Origin: Plotosus lineatus
Lineage: Eukaryota; Chordata; Actinopteri; Siluriformes; Plotosidae
DNA length: 64,000 nt
Direction of reading: 5' to 3'
NCBI GenBank assembly: GCA_024760905.1
Contig: CM045745.1
Coordinates: 9,641,282-9,705,281 of the forward strand
Shown here: one piece after another, positions 45,425 to 64,000 of the stretch
Position numbering within the stretch: the first letter of the stretch is position 1
Layout: each line of letters begins with the position of its first letter
Program-made: the position numbers and the translations under genes
The notes under the pieces: generated by a model
The model's input: the letters and a program-made list of their open reading frames with translations, nothing else
Databases searched by the model: none
What the model was told of the DNA's origin: nothing

Positions 45425-46546
45425 AGTTGGCCTGGGGAGGGGGGAGGTGTCTGCTGGTCTGGAGACGTGTGAAGAGAGGGGGGGGGAACGGGGAGGGGGA
45501 GGGGGGAGAATCAAACCTGTTGAAGTAACAGTTTAATTCATCCGCCCAGCGCTGGTCACCATCAGCTGTCCCTCTGACACCCTGCCCAAATCCAGACATG
45601 GTTTTTAATCCTCTCCAGACGTCCCGCACATTGTTCTGAGCCAGCTTCTCCTCCATCTTCTTCCCATAGTCCTTCTTTGCCCTCCTGATCCTCCACTGGA
45701 GCTCACGCTGGACCTTCTTCTGCTCCTCTCTATCCCCCGAGATGAAAGCCCTCTTTTTCTGGTTTAGGAGGACTTTAAGCTCAGGGGTGACCCACGGGTG
45801 GTTGTTTGAGAAGCACCGTACCCTCCGTGTTGGCACAGTGCTGTCCACGCAGAAGTTCATGTAATCAGTGATACAGTGTGTGAGGCCGTCGATGTCATCA
45901 CCAAAGGAGTGACAGAGCATGCTCCAGTCTGTGGTCTGGAAACAGTCCCTAAGCCTCTCATTGGTCTCCTCGGTCCACACTCAGACCTCTTCTGCGCATG
46001 TTCCTTTCGCACCCTGGGTGTGTATTGGGGGAGCAGGTAGACCAGGTAGTGGTCTGAGCATCCCAGTGGGGGGAGGGAGGGGGGAGGAGCTGTAAGCGTC
46101 CTTCACATTTGCATACAGCAAGTCCAGAGTTTTATTGTCTCTTGTGGCGCACTTCACGTATTGCGTGAACGTCGGGAGAGAGGCGGAGAGAGGGGCGTGG
46201 TTAAAGTCCCCGCTGATCAGAATCATGGCGTGGAGGGTGACGAGTCTGTGTCTGGGTGACGAGTCTGTGTCTGGCTGACAGCGCTGTGGAGACGTTCACA
46301 CGCGGCCACCGCATCAGCCGAGGGCGGAATGTCCACGCAAAACACAATCACGTGTGAAAACTCCCTCGGTAGATAATACGGCCGCGCGCTCACCGCGAGC
46401 AGCTCCAGGTCCCGCGTGCACAGCTGCTCCTTCGCGTGCACGTTGGCCGGGTTGCACCATCGTTCGTTCACATAGACCGCCACGCCCCCTCCTTTCTTCG
46501 TACCGCTCTCCGTTACACTCCGATTAATGCACTTCTGTTGCTGCAT
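45425..46546 (-). mobile_element. Non-LTR retrotransposon fragment (endonuclease and linker)
   Basis: On the - strand, frames give GTKKGGGVAVYVNERWCNPA and ELLAVSARPYYLPREFSHVI; then MILISGDFNHAPLSASLPTF and NKTLDLLYANVKDAYSSS; then ELKVLLNQKKRAFISGDREE and WRGLKTMSGFGQGVRG. These are apurinic-type endonuclease motifs (GDFNHA) and the following linker. Three frames are needed and the reverse transcriptase is absent. Clade not settled (CR1/L2/Rex-like). Confidence 0.82.
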
Positions 46547-46549
46547 GGT

Positions 46550-47225
46550 TTTGCTGATGGCTTTTGTAGTCTGGTTGATACGTGCTGAGGTTCAGCTTCA
46601 TGCAGGCATTTCGGCTTCCAGCTGTTAAAGGTGACCACAGATTGGTCTTGTTGTTATTCCCGTGTGAGAAGGATCACTCACGTGCGCATGTGGAGCTAAA
46701 CATGGTCAATACGGCACGACCCACACGCTGCAGTGTTTGGTATGTGACAGGAAGCGCGTCCCAAGTTTTGGCAATCAGCTGGTCTGCAGGTTGAAGTTTA
46801 TCCATGTCTGCCCATTTGTGTTGTGCAGCTCTGCTTGGCTTCATGCAAATGAGAGGCTCAAAAATGAGGGAAATTTACCTCTTTACCTTAAAAACAACTC
46901 ACGCAAGCTGTTGCATATAATCCAATAAAATTAGAGTTTCAAGGTATCGGACCCGTCCACACACTGGAGTACAGAAAGGATTGGCTGTCTGCTGCGTGCC
47001 ACAGCCACAAGTGGCATTGAAAATAGATGTATAGATTGAAATGCATGAGATTTATTTATGTTTTTGTTTTATTTGATGGCTTTTTCCTGTATTTTTATTT
47101 AAATGATAGCAAAATTATGTATTAGTTATTCTGTTAATAAAGGCCACCCGATTTATCTGAGAGCCAGATACAGTCATCAAAAGAGTCACATCTGGCTCGC
47201 GAGCCATAGGTTCCCGATCCCTGAT
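46550..47225. mobile_element. Probable hAT remnant, right end near 47223
   Basis: 'atctggctcgcgagccatag' followed by 'gttcccgatccctg' is typical of hAT ends that begin CAGGGATCGGGAAC. I did not find the left end. Confidence 0.55.
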
Positions 47226-47229
47226 ATAA

Positions 47230-47550
47230 ACTATAAAATACTGTTTTAATTAGTTTTTATTAAAATGGGTAAAAATAAAGTGTAGAAATCTTGAAAATTC
47301 TGAAACTCTTGAACAGTGTACATTAATTCATTTATTCATTCATTAATTCATTTGCCAAATTGCTTAAACCTAATATTGTTGCATGAAACTGCAGCTTGAA
47401 TCAAAGCAGTGGACAAAAACTCAGTGTCTGTCATTGTCACTGGTTATAAAATCATCAAAGTTCAACAAAATTATCCCAAATAGTAGAAGGAAATTTACTC
47501 GATATGGCTCTTCCTTTTTTTTAAAGGTTATCCTCGGTTTATATTCATTC
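47230..47550. other. No feature seen
   Basis: A short (ATTC) run near 47325-47350 and AT-rich sequence. Confidence 0.45.
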
Positions 47551-47554
47551 ATTC

Positions 47555-49262
47555 ATTTCAAATACCTCACAGTTGACATCACCCAAAACACTGTTTCAGT
47601 GGTCCCCAAGTGCCCAGGTGGCGTTTGACAGGCTGAAGGCTAAATTCGTCAATGCACCCATACTGATCCACCGGGACCCCTCGCTGCAGTTTGTGGTGGA
47701 AGTCGATGCCTCCGACTCGGGGGTGATGGTGATCCTCTCCCAACGGTCTGCCAAAGACCAGAAGCTACACCCATGCGCCTTCTTCTCCCGTCGCTTGTCC
47801 CCGGCAAAACAGAATTATGATGTTGGGAATCGTGAGCTGCTGGCGGTGGTTTTGGTGCTCCAGGAGTGGAGGCACTGGCTGGAAGAGGCAGCCCACCCCT
47901 TCCTGGTCTGGAATGACCATAAAAACCTATCCGTACAGCCAAGAGATTGAACTCCCGTCAGGCACGATGGTCACTCTATTTGGGAAGGTTCAACTTCACA
48001 CTAACCTACCGACCCGGCTCCCTGAATACGAAGCCAGATGCTGTCTCCAGACAGTTCCCTTCGGGGGAAGACACTACCATGCAGAACATCCTGCCCGCCT
48101 CCTGTATACTTGGAGTGGCTCAATGGGAGATAGAATGGTTAGTTCAGGACGCCCATCAGGGGGAACCGGAGCCTGTCGGGTGCCCCCAAGGTCGACTATA
48201 TGTTCCCCCGCCGGCCAGAACCGCAGCACTTTAGTGGGCTCACTCTTCAAAATTAGCCTGCTACCCCGGAGCCCACCGAATTTCTTCCTGCTCCAACAAT
48301 GCTTCTATTGGCCAACAATGGCAGCTGACACCAGGGAGTTTGTGGGAGCTTGTGCCACCTGTGCCCGGAGCAAGTCCTCCCATCGTGCACCCACGGGTCT
48401 CCTCCAACCCTTACCCGTTCCCCATTATCCCTGGTTGCAAATTGCAGTGGACTTTGTCACAGGTTTACCCCCGTCCGAGGGCAACACTGGGTAGGCAACA
48501 CCTAATGATAGTGGACCGGTTCTCCAAGGCAGTTCACTTCATCGCCCTACCCAAACTCTACCCTACCCGAACTCCCCTCGGCGATGGAAACAGCTGGTCT
48601 CCTGGTCCAACATGTCTTTTGCCTCCATGGCATCCCCCAGGACGTCGTTTCAGACCGGGGCCCCCAGTTTGCATCTAGAGTTTGGAAGGCGTTCTGCGAC
48701 ACCTTGGGAGTCTCCTGCAGCTTGACCTCTGGCTACCATCCTCAGTTGAACGGGCAGGCGGGAGAGCGAATCAAAGCCTCGGATCCGCCTCTCAGCCTCC
48801 TGGGCCACACACCTCATATGGATCAAATATGCCCACAACTCTCTGATCTGCGCTGCCACCAGGATGTCCCCCTTCATGGTGACTAATGGTTTCCAGCCTC
48901 CCCTGTTTCCCAGCCAGGAGGTCGAAGTGGCCATTCCATCTGTCCAGGCACAGTTTCGCAGAGCACGCCGGGTCTGGAAAGAAGCACGTGTTGCTCTGGC
49001 ACGAACATCGGCCCGAAACCGGAGGATTGCCAATCGTCACCGAACCCCGGCACCTCCCTACACGGTCGGGCAGGTGTGGCTCTCCTCCCGGGACCTGCCT
49101 CTGCAAGTTGACTCCAAGAAACTGTCTTCCAGATACATTGGGCATTATGTAATAGAAAAAATTATAAACCCCAGCGCCATCCGACTAAGATTCTCATCCT
49201 CACTCAAGGTACACCCAGTATTCCATGTTTCCCTGATTAGGCCCGTGGTAGAAAGTCCCCTC
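47555..49262 (+). mobile_element. Ty3/gypsy retrotransposon pol fragment
   Basis: In order: RNase H-side RT ([40 protein letters not shown]), [20 protein letters not shown], integrase zinc-binding region (CFYWPTMAADTREFVGACAT, CARSKSSH), integrase core ([46 protein letters not shown]), and a chromodomain-proximal C-terminus ([34 protein letters not shown]). Several frame changes occur and no LTR was found. A SINE cuts it off at the right. Confidence 0.9.
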
Positions 49263-49269
49263 CACCGCC

Positions 49270-49530
49270 CCTCCGAGATGTCTCTCACTGTCTATGGTGA
49301 GAGGTTCATGTAAAAGAACCATTGCTGACTTTCGTAAAGAGTAAACTGCAAAGCCGTCAGCGTGTTTCTTCCCTCGCTAAGGGTTGTGTCAAGAAGAGCA
49401 TCAGACGTAAAAACCTATGCTAAATCAAACATGCGAATCATTAATATGAATTCCATGAAAAAGGAGGCAGATGATTTGCTATGGCAACCCCTGAAGGGAA
49501 CAGCCAAATGGAAAAGAAGAAGAAGAAGTC
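49270..49530 (+). repeat. SINE family A, RTE-like tail, head missing
   Basis: Starts within the body (gatgtctctcactgtctatg) directly after the gypsy fragment and ends 'gacccctgaag'-like with an AAGAAG tail. Confidence 0.8.
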
Positions 49531-49929
49531 TTATGGGAGGAAAACACAAGGGAAGAATGCAAACATTGTACAGAAACTTCTTTGGCAAATCCAGACCCTT
49601 CTTGCTGTGAGGTGACAATTCCAACCCCTGAACCACTGTGAATCCATTACATCTGAACTGTCATACTGTACAGTACATTAAACTGGTTGCTGGGGAAATC
49701 AACGTCTCACTCTGATCACTGTGGGTAGTCATATTATACACATTACATCCATATCCAGCCCAAAAATCTGTATACAATGGTATGTTTGCTTCTTTGTTTA
49801 TTAAGCTGTAACATTGACAAACAAGCCTATCAACATACAGTGCACTCAATGACAAAACATTTGTGGACACATCTCTTTCCAGATGCAGTTTTCTCTTATG
49901 ACTGAGAATCTGTGTTCATTCACAGCGAA

Positions 49930-50180
49930 ATGGGTTAGCACGTCTGTCTCACAGCAAGGTTTGAGTCCCAGGCTTAGGCATTTCCACGTGGAGTTTGCAA
50001 GTTCTCCTCCATTTGATTGCATGGAGTTTCCTCTGAGTACTCTAGTGTCTTCCCATAATCCAAATACATGCACGTTCCAAACTCTGTGTGTGTGTGTGTG
50101 TGTGTGTGTTTTGGCCTTGCGTTGGTCTGACGAACTGTTCAGGGTGTATCCCGCTTTCGCCCAGTGTTGGCTGAGATAGT
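49930..50180 (+). repeat. SINE family B next to the NDUFS2 promoter
   Basis: Contains 'gggttagcacgtctgtctca', 'gagtttgcaagttctcc', a (GT)n at 50085-50109 and an L2-like end 'gcccagtgttggctgagata'. It ends about 120 bp before the NDUFS2 start codon. Confidence 0.72.
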
Positions 50181-50299
50181 GGTTTACAGTAAAACGATCG
50201 CCAATAATTTTGCCGGTCGCCAGGTGGCGGTAGGTGGAGTTCCTAAGGACACCGCTTCTCTGTTAGAAGAAGACGTTGCCTGTCTATCGGCCAGGAAAG

Positions 50300-59543
<9,244 letters not shown>

Positions 59544-59935
59544 TGAAAGCCCTTCCTAGAATCCCCTGTCCCAAGAAGCAAGTAGCTACTTTAAATGCTA
59601 GCAATATTCAATAAATACTCTGCAAGTATTCAGGGCCATGCAGGGCTGTGAATCTTAAATTGTAATGTGAAATCAAAGACATTTATATTTCAAACTGTTT
59701 GGACCCATCTGTTCTGTTTTCCTCTTCCTTTGTTATTGAATGCATGAAGGAAAAGAGATATGGACCTTTTACACATAGGTAAAGAAACAGTTTGCGATAG
59801 ATGACGGATAAATTGATGGTGTGTTTGTGGGGAATTCTAGATAAAGAGGTGCACACATGGGTGAAAACATTAAATTGGCTTCGAGGTAGGATCAGCCTAC
59901 TCCTTTAATTCATATAATCTAGATTATCTCATTTC

Positions 59936-62150
59936 ATCTCATCATCTTCCGCTAAGTCCAGGGTCGGGTCGCGGAGTCAGCAACCTAAGCAAAAAGGTCC
60001 AGACGTCCCTCTCCCCAGCCACTTCCTTCAACTCTCCCGGTGGGACACCGAGGCCGTCCCAGATAAGCCGAGAGACATAGTCCCTCCAGTGTGTTCTAGG
60101 TCGACCCCGGGGTCTCTTCCCGGTTGGACATGCCCGAAACACCACACCAGGGAGGCGTTCGGGAGGCATTCTGACCAGATGCCCGAGCCACCTCAACTGG
60201 CCCCTCTCAATGCGGAGGAGCAGCGGCTCTACTCCGAGCTCCCCACGGATGGTAGAGCTTCTTACCTTATCACTAAGGGAGAACCCCGCCACCTGGCGAA
60301 GGAAGCTCATTTCAGCCGCTTGTATCCGCGATCTTGTTCTTTCGGTCACACCCAAAGCTCGTGACCATAGGTGAGGGTTGGAACGTAGATCGACTGGTAA
60401 ATTGAGAGCTTCGCCTTGCGGCTCAGCTCCTTCACCACGACGGACCGGTACACGCTCCGCTTAACAGCAGAGGCTGCAGCGATCCGTCTGTTGATCTCCC
60501 GCTCCAGCCTTCCCTCACTCGTGAACAAGACCACAAGATACTACTTAAACTCATCCACTTGGGGCAGGACCTCATTCCCGACCCGGAGGGTGCATTCCAC
60601 CCTTGTCCGACTGAGAACCATGGCCTCAGACTTGGAGGTACTGATCCTCATCCCGGCCGCTTTGCACTCGGCAGCGAATCGCTCCAATGACAGCTGGCGG
60701 TCCCGACTTGATGAAGCCAAAAGGACAACATCATCCGCAAAAAGCAGAGACGAGATCCGATGGCCACCAAACCAGAACCCCTCAACGCCTCTACTGCGCC
60801 GAGAAATTCTGAACAGAATCGATGACAAAGCACAGCCTTGGCCGACTCCAACTCCCACCGGAAACGAATTCGACCTGTTGTTACCAATACGGACCAAACT
60901 CTGGCTCCGGTCATACAGTGACCCAATGGCTCGTAGCAACGGGTCCGGAACGCCGTACTCTCGGAGCACGCCCCACAAGATTGTTCGAGGGACACGGTCA
61001 AAAGCCTTCTTCAAATCCACAAAGCACATGTGGACAGATTGGGCAAACTCCCATGCCCCCTCCAGAATCCTGTGGAGCATATAGAGTTGGTCAAGAGTGC
61101 TACGGCCAGGACGAAAAGCACATTGTTCCTCCTGAATTCGAGGTTCGACTATCAGTCGGATCCTCCTCTCTAGTACCCTTGCATACACTTTCTCAGGTAG
61201 GCTATTATCCCCGATAATTGGAACACACCCTCAGGTCCCCCCCTCTTAAAAATCGGGACCACCACCACTCCTGTGATGGGCAGACCCCCACCCAAACCCC
61301 CAGGGTCTTCCTCTTCCACAGAGGGCATGTTGGTGGGAATGAGGAGGTCCTCAAAGTATTCCCTCCACCTCTCGACAACATCCCCAGTCGAGGTAAGCAG
61401 CTCCCCACCTCCACTGTAAACAGTGTTTGTGGAGAACTGCTTCCCCCTCCTAAGGCGTCAGATGGCGGTCCAGAACCTTTTTGAGGCCAACCGAGAATCA
61501 CTCTCCAGGCCCTCACCGAACTCCTCCCACACCCTAGATTTTGTATCTGCGACAGCCTCGACTGCAGCACATTTGGCCTGCCGGTACCTGTTTGCTGCCT
61601 GGGGAGTCCCATAGGCTAATAAAACCCAATAGGCCTCCTTCTTCAGCTGGACGGCCCCCTTCACTGCAGGTCTCCCCATGAGCAACTCCAGAATAAAATA
61701 AAGTCCAGCCTCTTTCAAGATGGATGGTTCCAGAGCCCAAGCTATGCATTGAGGTGAGCCCAACTATATCTAGTCGGTATCTCTTCACCTCATGCACCAG
61801 ATCAGGCCCCTTCCCCGCCAGAGAGGTGACATTCCATGTCCCGAGGGTCAGAGTAAGTAGCCAAGGATCGGTCCGACAGAACCCATGCCTTCGGCTGCCA
61901 CCCAACTCACACTGCACCCGACCCCTAAAACTCCCCCCACGGGTGGTGGGTCCATGGGAGGGCGGACCCATGTCTCCTTTTCGGGCTGGGCCCGGCCAGG
62001 CTCCATGGGCAGAAGCCCGACCACCAGGCGCTCGCCTTCGAGTCCCTCCCCCGACCTGGCTCCAGGAGGGAACCTCAGTGACCCGCGTCCAGGCAAGGGA
62101 GACTGCTTCCTTAGATGTCTCTTAGATGTCATAAGGGTCTTCTGAATCTT
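59936..62150 (-). mobile_element. Non-LTR retrotransposon (LINE), internally rearranged
   Basis: On the - strand, frames include an endonuclease start (TLTLGTWNVTSLAGKGPDLV, RYRLDIVGLTSMHSLGSGTI), a linker (YRQAKCAAVEAVADTKSRVW), and reverse transcriptase (EEQCAFRPGRSTLDQLYMLH, HMCFVDLKKAFDRVPRTILW, SSLLFADDVVLLASSSRDRQ with the FADD motif), then the C-terminus (TYGHELWV, RGQLRWLGHLVRMPPERLPG, RPRGRPRTHWRDYVSRLIWD). Most of the endonuclease is deleted and several frames are used. Clade left open. It occupies NDUFS2 intron 4. Confidence 0.88.
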
Positions 62151-62154
62151 GATC

Positions 62155-62925
62155 ATAAATGTATAATTTTATTTGAATTAATCCCTTACTTGTAATACAC
62201 CTAAATGATGTTGACGTAGTTGACCTTGTTTTAATATGAGCTGCCGCATCCTTCAGGAACTTTCTCATCAAACACATTCGTAACTGCACCAACCTGTCTT
62301 AGTTTAAAAAAAAAAAAAAAAAAAAAAACTTCTCAAAACCCTTCTTTTCCAACTTGTGTTTTTAAAGGGTGCCTGTGGTGAATTAGTGTTACACGCTCTT
62401 TAAAACTATCATTTATAACCTTAACGGATCCTTCTGGCTACATCAGTCCTTGGTTGTTTTCAAAGAAAGTGCGAGTGTTACATCTCTGGGCAGGCTCAGA
62501 GACATGTTGTCTTTCTGATTGGCTTTTCCAGCCTGGTAGTGAAGTGACTTGCTGGACTGAATGGGCTACACTGCTGATCCATGTCGCACAAAACATTGTC
62601 AGCCAGAGCTGAGCTGCATGTTTGCTTGAGCAAACAACAGGCGCAGAAATCACAGTAAACCAAGTTGGCAAAGCATTAGCTGCATGAGCCATTATTAATT
62701 TAAAAAGCCATTTGAGCTTCTTGGGGTAATTTCTGTTAAATAAGCTCTGTGCTGCTTAAAAATATTAAATATGCACAAATTATGCTGTAAGGATTACCAC
62801 TGCACTGGTTCACTGTACTATTCTGGTACTGTTTAATGTCTGACTCGATTGATATTTTATGCCCTGAAAAGTCCATATATGTTCAGTCTTTTTTTACATT
62901 TGCTTTTAGTTTATTTTAAGCATGT
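62155..62925. other. NDUFS2 intron 4, no gene seen
   Basis: Poly(A) run at 62306-62328; otherwise no repeat end or exon recognised. The missing NDUFS2 exon 5 was looked for here and not found. Confidence 0.45.
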
Positions 62926-62930
62926 TTGTA

Positions 62931-63849
62931 CAGTGATACCTTGACTTTCGAGTGGCTTTTATAACGAATTTTCCATGATACGAGCTTCGATCCCACCAAA
63001 AATCTGCCCCATCCAACGAGCAAAACTCTGATTTACAAGCTCTGCAGGGCAAGTGGCTTTTTCCCAGCCGATTAGCCTTGTATTCTTCTGCCTGTATTCC
63101 TCCGTGCTCCGAGAATGCCTTGTGCAGTGCTTCTCAATTATTTTCTGTGACGCCCCCTCTAGGAAGAAAAAACATTTCATGATCCCTCAGTGCCCCGTGT
63201 GCGACTATAAAGTGTTTACTGCACTTCATATCGTTTGCTCTGTGCTTTTTCCCTACACCATAGTGTGACAATGAGAGCGCCACTGCCAAGTACTGTAGTG
63301 GATGTGCAATTGCACTTAATTCTAGTACAGTATGGCAAAAAAGCATGCTTCCCAGGGTCATACTCACCCCTCTGACATCACACCATGCCCTACTATTTGA
63401 GAAGCACTGGCCTTGTGGGAGCTCACCATAAACCTTTACTTGCTGGCATTCGTAGCGTGCATACACACAAAATTCTCCTCCTCCTCTGTTACGCACCACC
63501 TCCTGCCTGCCCACGTGACATCTTCGCCGTAGTCGATGATCAGAAGAGTTAGTTGACTTATTGTTTATTCTTTTTTTAATATTAATTATTATTAATTACA
63601 GTATTATTAATGTTAATGTACATGTATTATTATTATTATGAAATATTTATTGTTTTTAGATGTTGATCTTTAATATATTGGGCCAAATTTATGCGTTTGT
63701 GGCGGATTATGAGTTTGGGAGGGGGTTGGAGCTTCTTAATTGTTTTTTCTGTTTTTTCTTATGAGAATAATTATTTCATCTAAACGAACGTTTCATTTTT
63801 ATGAGCTTGCCCTCAGAATGGATTAAATTTGTTCGACAAGGTACCACTG
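62931..63849. mobile_element. Compound Tigger-like element containing a hAT MITE
   Basis: Ends CAGTGATACCTTGACTTTCG and TTGTTCGACAAGGTACCACTG; TA on both sides. The hAT MITE lies at 63125-63409. The parent sequence on both sides of it matches the element at 51834-52551 in reverse. Confidence 0.87.
63125..63409. mobile_element. hAT MITE nested in Tigger-like element, perfect 8-bp duplication
   Basis: Ends CAGTGCTTCTCAA and TTGAGAAGCACTG; GCCTTGTG on both sides (63117-63124 and 63410-63417). Confidence 0.92.
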
Positions 63850-64000
63850 TACTTATAACACTGATCTCTTTCTCTCGATATGTGTGTGTTTATTTTTATT
63901 TTTTTCATTTTGTTTTGTTTTCTTCCTGTTTTATTTGCATCCAATTCATACCCATCAAGTATTGCCTTTCCTGTCACACGACCACCACCAACTCGGGAGG
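63850..64000. other. Right edge, no feature seen
   Basis: T-rich intronic sequence of NDUFS2 intron 4. Confidence 0.45.

Noticed and set aside
47573..49313. Several overlapping open frames resembling a protease or polymerase gene
   Set aside because: They are RT/RNase H, integrase and C-terminal pieces of one broken Ty3/gypsy element.
60541..61188. A 215-codon - strand frame
   Set aside because: It is the reverse transcriptase of the LINE at 59936-62150.

Overview
The window is vertebrate nuclear DNA, most likely from a teleost or other ray-finned fish. The reasons are intron-split genes with GT..AG junctions and vertebrate-type proteins, tRNA-derived SINEs with L2-type tails, Tc1, RTE, Ty3/gypsy and hAT elements of the kinds common in fish, and heavy microsatellite content. 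The species is not identified. No tRNA or rRNA gene, CRISPR array or prokaryotic feature is seen.

Four host genes were assembled by hand from short exons, with reading frame kept across every junction. (1) FOCAD (focadhesin), + strand: the last two coding exons at 1087-1150 and 1353-1426; the rest lies left of the window. (2) HACD4 (3-hydroxyacyl-CoA dehydratase 4), - strand: seven coding exons between 20789 and 1965, predicted 215 aa, tail-to-tail with FOCAD. (3) FCER1G or a close relative (Fc receptor gamma chain), - strand: five coding exons between 38970 and 31146, predicted 92 aa with signal peptide, transmembrane Asp and ITAM. (4) NDUFS2 (49-kDa subunit of respiratory complex I), + strand: first four coding exons at 50300-50403, 57077-57180, 59096-59286 and 59400-59520; the gene continues past the right edge.

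FOCAD-HACD4 are neighbours in human (9p21.3), and NDUFS2-FCER1G are neighbours in human (1q23.3, same strand). Here both pairs sit in 60 kb, and FCER1G and NDUFS2 are divergent. The genes are functionally unrelated (adhesion/RNA surveillance, fatty-acid elongation, immune signalling, respiration); the interest is in synteny, not in an operon-like system.

Nearly everything else is mobile DNA, often nested. (a) Many Tigger/pogo-like elements with CAGT...ACTG ends and TA target sites; one still encodes a transposase N-terminus. (b) hAT elements with 8-bp duplications, including two copies of a compound element (hAT inside Tigger at the same internal position). (c) Tc1-like elements at 26968-27785, 39677-41018, 41235-42242 and 57287-58839. 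(d) RTE-type LINEs at 23700-26161, 42332-44960 and 53813-54647, two with 17-bp target-site duplications. (e) Other LINE fragments at 41030-45129 (interrupted), 45425-46546 and 59936-62150. (f) A Ty3/gypsy pol fragment at 47555-49262. (g) About thirty tRNA-derived SINE pieces. One SINE body occurs with two different 3' tails, L2-like or RTE-like, and insertions of both kinds have target-site duplications. This, with the compound transposon, is the most unusual mobile-element signal in the window.

Limits: exon calls rest on hand translation, splice consensus and recalled family resemblance, with no database search. Repeat edges without a stated duplication are approximate.
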